NCBI RefSeq assembly: GCF_024713975.1
Contig: NC_091114.1
Location: 7,474,001-7,538,000, forward strand
DNA: 64,000 nt
Direction of reading: 5' to 3'
Origin: Paralichthys olivaceus
Taxonomy: Eukaryota; Chordata; Actinopteri; Pleuronectiformes; Paralichthyidae
Part shown: positions 51,174 through 63,625 of the stretch, piece after piece
Numbering within the stretch: the stretch's first letter is position 1
Layout of the letters: the number at the start of each line of letters is the position of its first letter
The notes under the pieces: generated by a model
Told to the model about the DNA's origin: nothing
Database searches by the model: none
Seen by the model: only the letters and a program-made list of their open reading frames with translations
Position numbers and translations under genes: made by a program

Positions 51174-52926
51174 CTGGAGGGTCAAAACAGAGCAGTGATA
51201 AGACTCCAGAGAAGTTTAACGTCTTTATACAAATAATAATTTGAACTCATTAGAAGTTCATTTGGAGCCATGATCTCAAAGACATATGATCTCCTGCTGT
51301 TGAACTTTGCCCTGAAATCAAAGCGTTGCCCTGAGCAACCGTCTCCATCGGGCCAAGGTGATTTCCCATCCTGCGTGTCTGGCTGCGTGTCACTCAGCTG
51401 AGTAACAGCCGGTGTGGATAAAAACAATAGCCAACTGTCTTTAGCTTTTCAATCTGCCTCATTTAACAGCTACCTGCTGACACATGTGTACACAGCTCTC
51501 CCCGACTCGTGCGAATGTGCACGTAGCTGAGAACATGACGGCAGATTCATCGGCCTATCGCCTATAACAGTCTCACTCAGGTGAAGGATCCTGTGCGTGT
51601 GTCTTGTTGTTTTGCACATGAACGCACATAAGCAGGAACACGCACATGTGCATGCATGGTGCTGAGTGTTCATGGACGCACGTGGATGCACCCCCACTCC
51701 AGCACGTGTGTAAACAATAAAGTCATATTTTCCTGAGAATTTGCTGATCCTGACCCTTGCCCTCTAAAATGGCAGCTCTTTCCAGCCCAGGGAGTGCTGG
51801 GAATCACCGCTGTGGCGATGGCGGAACAGCCCTAGGGACGCCATTTACGCTGCTGGTATAAGACCAAATTAACGGGTCAGGATTGTGTGTAAGTGTCGTT
51901 GTGTGTGTGTGAGTGTGTGAGGCCAATTAACCCCATGTCAGCTGGGGGGTGGGGGGCTTTTTCCTCTTATGTGCCGTTTCCACGCCCGGAGGTTTGGTTT
52001 TCAAGGAAAGTGGGTTGTAATAGACGACACGCCACTTTGGGAAATGACAGTGGGAGGGCGGGCATTCGAGACCACCAAGAACACACTGGAAAAGTTTGGA
52101 TTGTTGAAACACAGGAACACCTTCTGAAAATCATGTTATCAATGCTGCCTTTAAAAGATCTGTGTAAGAGGAACTTAAAACACGAAGACACAAAGTTTGT
52201 CCGCAGTGTCGTAAGCTGCTGCTCCAACATTTGGCACCGTGCATCTTAAAGACATTAAATACTGCTGAAGATGTTTCTATAAAACCACATCCAGAGTGAA
52301 AACTCATGCATCCTTTCTAAAAGAAACATCAAATGAAATATTTGGAAAGAAAGAGTTGGAAATATTTCCCTGTCACTCATCCACTCATCACTTCAGTTGT
52401 ATGAAGGATTCAAACCATCAAACCAAATCACAAACAATAAACATTTGAAATTTACATCAGATACAATAAATGTAGTTTGGATAAACTGCATCTTAATGCA
52501 AATATGGAATTTACTGATTTGGATGTAAAGCCTCACTGAAAGAGAACAATACATTTTATATAATATATTGTATAATATTATTTCTATAATTCAGAAAAAA
52601 TAATGCTAACTTTTATAAAATGTTATCTGAATTATTAACAATGTTAAAAGAAACTCTGAAAGATGCTTTCCAAAAACTGCAACATGTTACTGTCATGTTA
52701 CTGTAGAGCAAATACATGCAAAATGTGAAATCCTCAAACAGGTGAATGGGTTTAAAGAAACATTTCCTCCCAAATGTACAAAATCTCACCTTAATTAAAC
52801 TTCTATATTTTTGCATTTGCAGAAAAAAGCCTCAAAGATCTTTAAGAATGCAAGAATCAAGTTTAAAATATCTGTTCCTTCCATTTCAAATGTATCCAAG
52901 GTGTTAAAAAATGAGCAGGGTCTTAC
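51174..52926 (-). other. gpha2 5' UTR intron
   Basis: About 1.75 kb between the putative non-coding first exon and the ATG exon. Mostly AT-rich; no repeat family or conserved site was recognised. Confidence 0.5.
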
Positions 52927-53028
52927 CTGAAGATGTAGAGTGAAGAGCACAGCGTCTGAAGCGCAGGGCAGGTGTGTGGACAGACAGGTGTGTGTGTGAG
53001 TGTGTGTCTCCTCCGAGCCTCATGCAGG
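52927..53028 (-). other. gpha2: Putative non-coding first exon of gpha2
   Basis: A canonical donor on the minus strand (ATCTTCAG|GTAAGA) sits at 52926/52927. It would splice to the acceptor before 51173. The 5' limit is inferred from a TATA-like sequence further upstream and is approximate. Confidence 0.45.
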
Positions 53029-53052
53029 GCTATAAGTAACACAGGTAAGGCA

Positions 53053-53058
53053 CTTATA
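53053..53058 (-). promoter_or_regulatory. TATA-like box of gpha2
   Basis: TATAAG on the minus strand, within GCTATAAGTGCC, about 25-30 bp before the presumed start of the non-coding first exon. A second TTATAG-type sequence near 53031 makes the choice uncertain. Confidence 0.3.
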
Positions 53059-53357
53059 GCTCTGGGCACACCCACAATAAGAGAGCTGAGTGTGTCTGAG
53101 CCTTTTTTTTTTTTTTCTACAGCTCCCTCTTTAGTCTTTCTCCACCACTCGCCCTACCTGTGCATCAAAGCACTCTCCAGCAATATTCTAATGGCCTTGA
53201 ACTTCTTCTCTGTCTTCCTCCTAGAGTGTGTTAACATCTCCGCGTCCCTCCACCCTCCCCATCCTCGCACTCTGCTTTAAACCTTCAGGGGGACTGCTGC
53301 TGTGACACAGAGGAAAACTAGATAGGTTTTCCATCAACGCATGGCCACAACAGTGAG

Positions 53358-53360
<3 letters not shown>

Positions 53361-53400
<40 letters not shown>

Positions 53401-53470
53401 CTTCACCTCACACACAGCTTCACCTCACACACACAGACACACACACAGCTTCACCTCACACACATACACA
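53361..53470 (+). repeat. (CA)n microsatellite with a TTCACCTCACACACAG minisatellite
   Basis: A CA tract (to about 53398) is followed by three or four imperfect copies of a unit of about 16-20 bp, GCTTCACCTCACACACA. It lies about 0.3 kb upstream of the gpha2 promoter. Confidence 0.85.
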
Positions 53471-53573
53471 TGCAGGGAGGCACACATAAAAGCATGTACA
53501 CATATTTAATCACACAAATTATAATTTAAGCCTGATACACACTGGCAGGGAATGAAAATACTGAATGGGAGAT

Positions 53574-53576
<3 letters not shown>

Positions 53577-53608
<32 letters not shown>
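53577..53608 (+). repeat. (CA)n microsatellite
   Basis: About 16 CA units. A complementary TG tract follows about 90 bp further on, so the two could pair as a hairpin stem. Confidence 0.95.
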
Positions 53609-53611
<3 letters not shown>

Positions 53612-53696
53612 CTGGGTTTTCCATTTGTGGCTGCAGGAGGAAGGGCAGGGTCGGGTCAGAAGATATTGTGGTTTTCGGTCAACTCTTTTTCTCAGT

Positions 53697-53731
53697 ATGT
53701 GTGTGTATGTGTGTGTGTGTGTGTGTGTGTG
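53697..53731 (+). repeat. (TG)n microsatellite
   Basis: TG units with one TATG interruption, complementary to 53577-53608. Confidence 0.95.
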
Positions 53732-54124
53732 GCACATGCTGGGTATATTTGGGGAACGCCTGACTCTGCTTCTCTTCTACTTTTTGTCTTGAACAGAGGA
53801 TGTCAGCTTAGCAACCTTCCTCTCCAAACTCCAGCGGGTAAAGACATTCTTTTAATTTGATTATTTGTCGCAGCACGTACGCATCGGCTTCAGTGACACA
53901 TCAGAGGTCAGCGACTGTCAGATCAGAACATTGACGAGCATCACTGTCACTCCTCAAAGGTTCTAGATCTTCAAACGCGGTGCCAAAGACCCACAATAGC
54001 TTCCCTTTGTCCTCTCTTGGTGCGTCTCCAAATGAAACAGGGTTTCACGGTGAAGGAACAAACTTAGTAGCTGGAAAAGCTTCCCAGCCATCAGAGGAGG
54101 AGGGGTGGGATTGGTTAGATGTCA

Positions 54125-54125
54125 C

Positions 54126-54156
<31 letters not shown>
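54125..54156 (+). repeat. (TG)n(CG)n microsatellite
   Basis: TG units running into GCGCGCG, an alternating purine-pyrimidine stretch of the kind that can adopt Z-DNA. Confidence 0.9.
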
Positions 54157-54161
<5 letters not shown>

Positions 54162-55556
54162 CATGTAGGGGTTCCTCTATTTAAACTTCCTCTCCTGAGG
54201 TTACATTTTCTCAATGAGTTTTTCCATGTCTTCCCCGAGGTGAGGTTGGGAGTCACTGCATTAGTTTGCCAACGAAACCCACTGAGACACTGCAGCCCAC
54301 TGATACTGGGCCATAAAAATAAATGGCTTGACTCTTTGTCCTCAACAGAATCTGCCAGTTGAACTGAATTAAGAAGAACTCACCAAACAATACAATCGCA
54401 GTCGCCTGAGCAGCAGCTGGAGCTGCGTCAGAGCGGACATTTGACTCCATCACGAGATATTTTGGATCAGATTTCAGATGCAGTTTTTATCATTGCTTGA
54501 GTTTTTCGGTCAATCCTGAATCACTCAGCTTTACTCTTTAAAACTCCTTAGGACGTCAAATAATCTTTCTCCTTTTAATTTTGTGCATTTGAAATGTTCG
54601 GAAAGAGAAACACGCCCAATTCAAGAGTTTCCTATCTGTCTTTTGCTTTTTAAATCTTTTTATTTATACTATAGAATCCATACAAACCTTATTTGAATTA
54701 TATATCTATTACTTCAATGAATTTCAACCTAGACAAATTAATGACATACAAGAACCAACAGATCAACAACAGATGTCAGGAAGTGTCAGGAAAGAATGTC
54801 AAGAATAAAATCTACTTTACTTCAGAAAAAGGTTGAATATTCATATTACTCTGGCAAATTTTTTTTTTTTTACTTGTTTTATGAAAACTGACATTTTAAG
54901 CCTGAATTACAGTTACAGATCAACAGTTTGTACTGAAATAAAAATACTGTACAATGGATTTCTCCTATTATCATATTACTTCTATTACCTCTGCAAAGGG
55001 GGTTATGGTTTAATTGCTATTTGTTAGCAGGAATAAACAATCTTTAAAAAATTTAGAGGACAGATTCTTGGGAAAGACTGCATTCAGATTTGATCAAGGA
55101 AGGTGATACTTTTTTTTTATGTGATATTTTGTGACATTTTTGTCAATTTTTCAATAATTAATGAATGGATCTTGATAAAAAACCCAAATGAGGACTATAA
55201 TGGGGATATTTATGAGTGTGTGTTGGGCCTTGGCAGAGTCATGTGGGACTCATAGCTTGATTATAGATTATTCCTCTGTGCCACAGCGCTCCATTGTTGT
55301 CCAGCAGCTATTAAAAACACATCAGTGAGCCACTCTGTTGCGCTTAGTGACATGTTCCTTCATTATCATAAACAAAACACTTTGTCTAGTTTGACTCACT
55401 CCTGCTTGTTGACGTTTACTCATCAGACTAACGAACGTGTTTTGCTCCACGGGAAAAATAGTCTCCAAAAGTGAACATTTGCTTCACGCTACAGTGCCAA
55501 GCCATTTTCTGAATGACTTGGCCTTAATAAAAAAATTAAACCATATATTTGGGATG

Positions 55557-55979
55557 ATAGACTGTATATAAAGATGGATGAAGTGTCTCCACTCTCTCCC
55601 ATGATCCAGAAATTAAGCTAAAATATCCCAGGAAATAATCACTGCCATCATTTGGAGTCAGAGTCTGTACAGTCCAGATCGGCTGTGGTAGAGATGTCTA
55701 CCTAATACATGCGCTCCACTAATCGTGAGTCAATCTCAGCTGTCAATCATCACGTCTCCCTACATTTTAATATCATCAAAAGAATTACTGGAACTTGAAC
55801 ATACATCAGCGTGATAAGAACTACCGACAATTATTTTATTATGGTCCATGTCCAAATCACTGACATGGAGGAGGCAGGATTTCTGACCTATACTGGAGAC
55901 ATCCACCAGTTTGCAATCAAGGCACTTTGGCTTTACCTTTGGGGAGCTGTCATGTCATCCATCTTCATAAACAGTCTAC
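55557..55979 (+). mobile_element. TIR element family, full-length copy 4 (about 420 bp MITE)
   Basis: The left end ATAGACTGTATATAAAGATG and the right end CATCTTCATAAACAGTCTAC are terminal inverted repeats matching at 22 of 25 positions by eye. TA dinucleotides sit at both outer edges, consistent with a TA target duplication (Tc1/mariner-type MITE), though other superfamilies are possible. It has no coding capacity. This is the best-preserved member and the reference for the other copies. Confidence 0.75.
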
Positions 55980-56300
55980 GTTTGGTTCCTTCTTTGCTTT
56001 GAGGCTGCAGACCGGGATGGGAAGTCCAAGTCGAGGATTTGGCCTTTTCTTGTGTTTTGTTGACAATAAGAAAAAAGTATAATGGCAGCCGTGTCCTCTA
56101 AACCCCCTGTCAATACAGAACACTGGCTGGATAAGAATGATGTCATTCACTTATTGTTTTCCTCTCAGATGTCTTTTGTAAACATACGTTGCATGACAGC
56201 AGGTGATGTTTGAGCAACACACACTTCTATTTCAATGCAAGGCTGCAGTAACGCAGGATCCAGTCGATGCTGGATTAACTTCCAGCTCTGCACGTTCACT

Positions 56301-56331
<31 letters not shown>

Positions 56332-57917
56332 CTTCTAACGAAAACACAATTATCATCTTATGGCCCCTCTACCCCAAACATTCCCAATCCAGTTATGTCA
56401 ATGGAAAACGGAATGTGTGACATCATCACTTAAACCCCCCCACCTACACACACTAATAGTTTTGTGTGTTGACTGTAAGTTGCATGGACGGCCGCAGTGT
56501 GTGTGTTTCTTCTGATTCCATGCCAACCAAAGAGAGAGGGGTAGAGAGACTGCATCTGAGTGGGCCACAGCACCTCATCATGAGAGAGAGACATGAATGA
56601 ACTTTGTTAAACTGGAGTCTCTCTTGCAGCTAAAGCTCACACACATACACACACACATTACTCCAGTGTGACTCAGCGGGGTGACTGATGTTTGTATCAC
56701 TCAGTGGCCCCGTCGCTCTCGGCTGCCCTGGAAACTGTGGCGTCTTGAATAACTATAATATCATTAATGTGTCCGCTTCCACTTCTGCCCTGTTATTTTA
56801 ATCTCAGTGCGTGTGCACACGCATCTGCGCATGTGTGTGTTGGTGTGTGAGGGAAAGAATATGAAGTGTGCGTTTTAAATCTTTTGTGTATGCATCATTA
56901 TGTATTGACAGGGTATTGTGTGTGTGGTCAGAGTGTGTGAGTAAATCTAAGATAAATGATGTGTGTGTTATTTGTGGCCCTGTGACAACGTAAGGAGAGG
57001 ATTAGGCAAAGTTTTCCTGTTTCTAAGATAATGTTTGAGTTGACCAGTTTTCCTCCATATATAAACACTTGGACACGTGCATGCAGCCACACATAGACAT
57101 AAACACACACACACACGCACACACCTTGCTTTTTTGTATATTTGCATCAGGTATAAATACTTGTGGGTTTATACACTTTTAACTATGCACGCACACACAG
57201 AACACTTAGCTCATTTAGATTGACAGGAGGAAAGTGGAGTTTCCACAAGGTGATCAGGTGTGCACTTACAAGGACACACACACACACACACACACATGCA
57301 CAAACGAAGGAGTGGAAATGTTACGGAAGGTTCTACAGCAATCAGAATAAAAGCATCAGAACGTGTTTTCCTAGCTCATCTGACAGTCTGCACACTGAGC
57401 AACAATGTCAACACTTTAATTTTACAGCACTCTTGAATTTCCATCCTGCTAAAACAGGAAAACATGATAAGCATACAAATTAGAGCTGAGAGGTTATACA
57501 CGAGCAGAAATGGACAGAGACGCAGTGATCTAGAGTCAACAATACAGAGCAGATCATGCAATGAGAAACTGCTGCAGCTGTTGTGTTGTTATTGTGAGAA
57601 ACAGACGGACAAACAAATTAGAAAGTAGAGGAAACCAAACTCATATTTATGGAGTCACAAAGGATAGAGGAAGATCTCTGGTCTCTGATTCTGTGGTAAT
57701 ACCAAGATTTTAGAGGAATACTTTTGTTCTATTGGCATTTATTTAGCGATTTGGCTATTTTTTACCTGCTTTTTTTAATATATACAGTATATGCAGTATA
57801 AGAGGATATTCTGTTGTTTTCTAGTATATTTCAGGAAAAGCTGTAAATATCCTAATGTAAATAAACCCAACATCGACTCACCATAAAAAGACAAAAGGCT
57901 ACAAAGAAATTAGAACA

Positions 57918-57923
57918 TTTATT
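57918..57923 (-). terminator. majin: Candidate majin polyadenylation signal (AATAAA, minus strand)
   Basis: AATAAA read on the minus strand, about 320 bp after the favoured majin stop codon. Confidence 0.45.
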
Positions 57924-58242
57924 CGCTTGTATTAGGGAAACCTACAATGAGATATGGTGAAAAATAGACTCTCCATCTCTGTAACAATAGTTAAATACGT
58001 CAATATTTCCCAACAAATAAATACAATGGAAAATGTAACAAGTACAATAGAAAACATGAGCAGAAACCTCAGGGGAAGTTATAAACACTAGACTGATACA
58101 TACAAATGTAAACAGGAATCTATTGAGGTTGAAGAAAACCAACAAATCTATAAATTTAAGTTCATGAAGAAATCAAAACAAGTTTAACCAAACTAACACC
58201 AGTGAGGCTCCACTACTTGAACTACTTTGACCTTCCTGTCTC

Positions 58243-61200
58243 TCACTTGTCCCTGAAGAACAATGAGAAAGGGAAGATTTGGCTGCAAAGAGATACAGAA
58301 CGAGAGATTTTAAAAGTCTGTTCAAGTCGAAAAAAGTTGCACAAATGATGAGTGCAGCTCTCTGCTTCTTGGTCTCATTCAATTAAGCTGCTACTGTACA
58401 TCGATATTACCATAACGACTACAGGGTAAACCATAAGACTACATTTGTAAGATTTGACATGTTCCCTCAACGTTGAGGTACTTGAGTCAGTCCTTGTTTC
58501 CCCCCGCGGACGTCTGGTGTCCCAGCTTGCCTGAACAGATACTTCACAGGAATATTGTAATTTCTGTGCAGAGCTGGATTTCCCCAATCCATCCTAAACT
58601 CTGACATCTTCTTTTTCTCTCTTAGTTCTAATCAGCTCGTTTCTCCTGTGGGTGTAAAAGTCAATCAAATCTACAGATAAGACTTGACGTGAGTCTTCTA
58701 TTCTGCTGTGTGCAGATCTGCTACTAACTTCTCTGCAACTGTCTGTTGCATGCAAGTGAAATACTACTTGTTAGTGCCCACTGTGCCATCACTAACACTA
58801 ACCTGGCCAGTCGAGTCAGAAACCCTGACCTCTCTGAAGCTGCCTTATCTTCCTCTTCTGATTCCATGTCCTGTATTGTCCCCGGCTGCACTTCACTTGG
58901 ACTCTCACTCATCATGTTGACGCCTGATTTCAGCTGGAGTTTGTCAAAAAAGGATTAAATGAGGATTAAAAAGAGATTAAAATCATGGCAAAGCTTTAAT
59001 AGCTAACTAGCTGACTAACTGTGGTAGAACCAACCTGACACCCAAGGCAAAGAGCTAGAAAAACAAGAAAAACTCTGGGCTACTGAACTAACCACAGCTC
59101 ATGAAGTTTAAAAAAGGCTCTTCATCTTTGTATGAATTCAAACTCTTGTGTAAAAAGACCCTGCTGTTAATTCTAAGTGGAGTGAATCTATTATTATTAC
59201 TGTAAATTGCAGTTAATTTACAAAAATGTTCACAAGTTTTCTCTTGAATTCGTGCATGAGTGACAAACTCCCTGAAAATCACCTTGACATCACCACAATA
59301 TTCCAACGTAATCCTTGTTAAAGCTCTGTAGACTTGTATTGGCACTTCCTCCTCAGTGTTAAGAAAATAAATAACTCAATGGGCTGACATAATTAGTTTA
59401 AATCATTTTTTCCACTTGAAACAAATGTGAGAGAAAAAAAAGGAAAAGCTGTAGATGGAAGAGGTGGAAAGAAGTGTCAGAGTGTAAAAAAAAAAGAAGG
59501 ATCAAATGAGATGATGGGACGTGGACAAGAAGAGAGCGGGGCGGGGCAGATCTGAGATGTTGCTTTACATCACACACACACACACACACAAATGTGGCCT
59601 ACACTCTCTGTCTGACTCTTTGTCTGATGTAATGCTATTATTAACCTTAATCACACTTGTTATCCTACCTGTCTGCACTAATGTTCGCCTGGGGCTGCAA
59701 TAAAGGCAGAGGTGCCACAAGTGTGTGTGTGTGTGTGCGGTTGGACTGGGTTACGTCGACACACCAGTGCGCTGAGATAACTGACTTCTTCATTTGACAT
59801 TTAAGAGACTGACAAATCAGTTCACTGTGTATAAATGTGAGTAAAAGATGAATGAATGTGAATGAATGAGCAAATGAAAAGCATCACCTTGACATGTCCT
59901 GGATCCTCTTTGACCGCTCCCTCTTCCTGTGGATTGTCCACATGCAGCATGCTGAAAGTCACACATAACCAAGCTACCTTACTCTGAGGGAACAATTGCT
60001 TTTGTATACATCTTTGAAAGTGTGGTTAACTAATAATCACCAGCTGGAACTCAACATATAAATATATTTGAGCTGATCAAGCAAGTGACTAAAAAACAAG
60101 TTTTGCATGTGAATTTTTCATGAAGTGGACATGGTCAATACTCCTCTCTATATATCTGATCTATAATATAAAAACGAATGTAAGGTTGGGGTTTGTTGGA
60201 TATAATTGTCTATAAATATTTAAAATGATGAGTGATTTGATGGTGTCATGCTTGTGCATGGCCTCCAAAGGCCTTAAGATACTCTTAACTTCATCTTGTT
60301 ACAAGAGCTGTATGAAGAGTCTAAACTACATTACTTCACATGCATTAGCAGACACTGTCCAAAGTGGCTTTTAAGAAGTCCACTCAGCTTCCATGGTAGA
60401 AAGAGCCAGACATACCTAAAAGCATGATTGTCCTGACAGACAGAAGAAATGCAGGTGGTCAGTTTCCCAGGATTACCGAACTGCTGACTTCAACAATCAC
60501 AAGACTTAACTGTGCTTCTACACTTAAAAGTGCTTACATGAGTTAGGGCATCAAAAAAGTCAGGGTGGCAAATCTTAATTTCAACCGAGCACCGCATCAA
60601 GTGCAGTGTTTTATTGAATCTGACCAAACCACATCTCCCGTGACTAAGCTGAAGCTGCAGAGCAAAGAATGGAACAAGAATCTACAGCTTAGAAATTCTA
60701 TTTTACAGTAGAAAGAATAATAGAAAACTCTGATAAAGGACAACGAGAAAGCCCAGAAGTCAGCTGAGAAGTATTTGGCTTAGCATGAGATGGTGAGGGC
60801 TAACTAAAGAAACACCAAGTGTGTAGCTAACACATGGGTATGGAGAGGAACAAAGAAGACTGACTTTTGCTAAGAAAGAATAATAAACGGCAAAACGTGT
60901 CTGATAAGGACTCAAGCACACTTTTTAATTCCATCAGTAAACTGATCAGACATACATTTATAATAATATTTAGTATTACCTGTGCATTTAGTTATGAACT
61001 GCACAGTCAATGTTACACAAAGAGACATGACAACAGAGCTGAAAGCTCTTTTTGTCCGTTCTTCGTCCACACTTGTTCTCTATAACTGGTACTTTTCTGT
61101 TCCCTTGTTTCCAGCAGGTTTAACACAAAAACAAACCTTCTGTCCCTCCAGGGCATCAGATAGGCACACACACACACGCAGAGTAAGGGTTGAACATGGA

Positions 61201-61724
61201 CAGTAATTGTGTTTGTACAATACGTGCGCTGTACTTTTGAACTCGCACTGCTGCGTGCTAATGTGCGCCACCTTTGTGAGGACATGTTAATGTAATGGTC
61301 AATGTGGTGAATGTAATTCAATGAGAAATGCTCAATGAAACTTGATTTCCTGTGAACTGGTAATGATGCTCGAGGACGGGGTTTTTTTTTTCCCAGGATA
61401 TTTACACAGTTTGTGCATTTGACTGTGCGTTCGTCAAGTTTTAAAGAAAGGAGACAATTCTGTTTACATAAGTGGAACACAGGTTTCACAGGAAACACAG
61501 GGTTTCCCTGTTTGTGTGTATCTGTGTCTGTGAGTGTGTGTTTGTGTGTGTATGCCTGCCAGTGTGTGTGAGCATTTTACATAATAAGTTTCACCCTACT
61601 GAACTGACTGTCAGAGTGATTGAGGTGGCGCCCGTTTGCCTCCTGTCTTGTTTCATAACTCATTCACTAACTCAATCACTGGAGCGCGCGCGTGTGTGTG
61701 TGTGGAAAACTCATCTCTACACAA

Positions 61725-61755
<31 letters not shown>

Positions 61756-63625
61756 ATACAGTAATCACACACTGCATCATCCATATTAAAGCCACTAATA
61801 CCTGCTATTGCTGTCACAATAACTTACCTGTCACAAACCAAACACTACAGTTATGATGACAAAGATGTTGCTCCCTCACTGCACTTGATGCAAAGCTTGT
61901 CTACGGACTAAACACACTCTGTTGTGTTGAACAGAGAGAATATATTATAAATGTGGATGATGTGGATAAAATCTCGAATTCTATCAAGTATATAATATTA
62001 CATATCAGGCTATAGACTAAAAAATTAGCAAATAAACTTGCAAACACAATCACAAAGTCGATGTGAGAGGAATAAAATATTACCACACAGACCAGAAACT
62101 GCAATAATCCATTTGAGGAAATGTTCCACCTGTAGTGAAAAGTGTACATTATGTATGTAGTCTTTATTTTCTATTGTTTTATTTTGTATCTTATTATCTA
62201 TTTTTATACTTTCACTTGCTTTCTTGTCCACCGCCTTTATCTGCTGCTGTAACCGGTGAATTTACCTGCTATAGGATCAATAACGTTTATCTTATCTTAC
62301 ACTTTCATTCAGCCACGCTTATCTAGAAAGCAGCAGAAAGAGTCTTAAGATTAAATGAGACAAAAGGACAAAGTAAATGTGGCTGAACTTATTGTCTCTT
62401 CAGAACAGTAGATAGAGGACTCACCCCACCACAGAAATCTTGCTCTCAGCCTCCAGCTCCTTGACTAAGTCCTGTAGTATGGCCTCCTCTAGTGGTGAGT
62501 CCGTCTTCCTGCGCTTTGACTGGGGCTTAGAAACAGAGGAGTGATGCTCTCTCTCGCTCTCCTAGAAAACACACACTTTATGGACTCATGAGCACGTAAA
62601 ATAAAATGTAATCTAAAGGGGATAGACAGTGCGATAACAAACAAGACATTTTGTAAGTAGAATCTGTACAATCTGTTTTCTCACGAGTAATAGAAAATCA
62701 ACTCACTGGACTCAGCCTGTTCTCTCTGTGTTTTCCTGAAACAAGATGTACAATATATACAGTACATGTGAGACATCCTTATGGACCTGTATAAAGACAC
62801 CTCTATTCTTCCTCTGCACTTAAAGACCAAGAGATGAGGGATAGGTGTCAAGGATGAGATCGGGTAATAGGAATTTCTATCCCATGTATTCTGCTGAATT
62901 ACCAGATATCTTGAGGTGCAACACCAAGTGCTGTGCATGTTTCCTCACCATTCTGCGTTTTTTTCTCCAGGTAGAGGATGAGAATGAAAGGATAGGCTCT
63001 CAGGTTCTTCTCATCATGTTTGCACATCACCTTAGATAATCCCTCCCACCGCTTCTTATCTGGTAGCCACAGTTAAGAAAACCCAGGGATTTGAAGATAA
63101 CACAAGTAGCTGCATGCACGAAAGGGATCTCAACTCCAAACATTGGTTGTGACCTTACTGCTTGGTCCCCACTTTATCTTATTCAGCTACTTTACACATG
63201 AAACACAGATACGCAACTAAAATTTAACGTGCAAACTTGTACATCTGCATGACCTCATTCCCTTACATCACAGTAACGGATGACCTGAGTGTGGTGGAGA
63301 GCTATACAGTGGATATAGACGAATAAATACACTGATGGACGACCAAGCTGGTGAAGTTACATTGAGGGATACAAGGGAAGATACTGAAGTGGGTGCTGGA
63401 GAAAGGCTGGAGATTGTCCAGGTTGCCGAGAACAGTTCTGATGATGTCCTGAAAACAGAGAAGATAAAGTCAGAATGCATCTGTTCATTGGGAATTTGAC
63501 CAAAAAAAGAAATGTGTGAATGACAGTGAGTCAACATAATGAAAATGCAGACACAGGGACACAGTGCAGTCATTATTACCTCCAGCTCCTGATTGAAGCA
63601 GTTTCCTCCCATCTCCTCCTCTCCA
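58243..63625 (-). CDS. majin: Membrane-anchored junction protein MAJIN, 8 exons visible, 5' end outside the window
   Basis: Minus-strand exons in order: 63580-63625, 63373-63448, 62949-63059, 62707-62735, 62425-62561, 59888-59951, 58803-58933, 58243-58282. All are bounded by AG/GT and the frame is open for 210 codons. The N-terminal domain piece reads NCFNQELEDIIRTVLGNLDN, then LQPFSSTHFSIFPYKKRWEG, then CKHDEKNLRAYPFILILYLE, matching the MAJIN core fold. A basic segment (SKPQSKRRKTDS) and a helix (LEEAILQDLVKELEAES) follow, then an acidic linker and a hydrophobic end (FLTRLASQIFPFSLFFRDK). In vertebrates MAJIN works with TERB1 and TERB2 to fix telomeres to the inner nuclear membrane in meiotic prophase, with the membrane anchor at the C-terminus. 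The first coding exon (PETRF-type N-terminus) was not found up to 64000. The last exon is the least certain. Human MAJIN also neighbours GPHA2. Confidence 0.85.
60330..60400 (+). mobile_element. Interspersed-repeat fragment
   Basis: TTCACATGCATTAGCAGACA followed by CTGTCCAAAGTGGCTTTTAA resembles the very common fish repeat block 'catttagcagacgctttta'/'tccaaagcgacttac'. Only this core is recognisable. Confidence 0.5.
61720..61752 (+). repeat. (TG)n microsatellite
   Basis: TG tract in the majin intron, preceded at 61684-61702 by a GCGCGCG/TG stretch. Confidence 0.9.
62232..62310 (+). mobile_element. LINE 3' tail
   Basis: CTGCTGCTGTAACCGGTGAA, then GGATCAATAACGTTTATCTT and ATCTTA repeats: the classic tail of fish non-LTR elements (consensus-like 'gtgaatttcc..ggatcaataaag'). 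The body upstream is not recognisable. Confidence 0.6.

Larger units (their letters stand above)
53740..57900. other. gpha2-majin intergenic region
   Basis: No gene recognised. It holds TG/CA tracts at 54125-54156, 56302-56328 and 57271-57294 and the full-length TIR element (55557-55979). Short open frames crossing these tracts are compositional. Confidence 0.6.
59952..62424 (-). other. majin intron (2.5 kb)
   Basis: The largest visible majin intron. It contains repeat fragments (60330-60400, 62232-62310) and TG tracts; no further exon was recognised, though a short one cannot be excluded. Confidence 0.5.
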
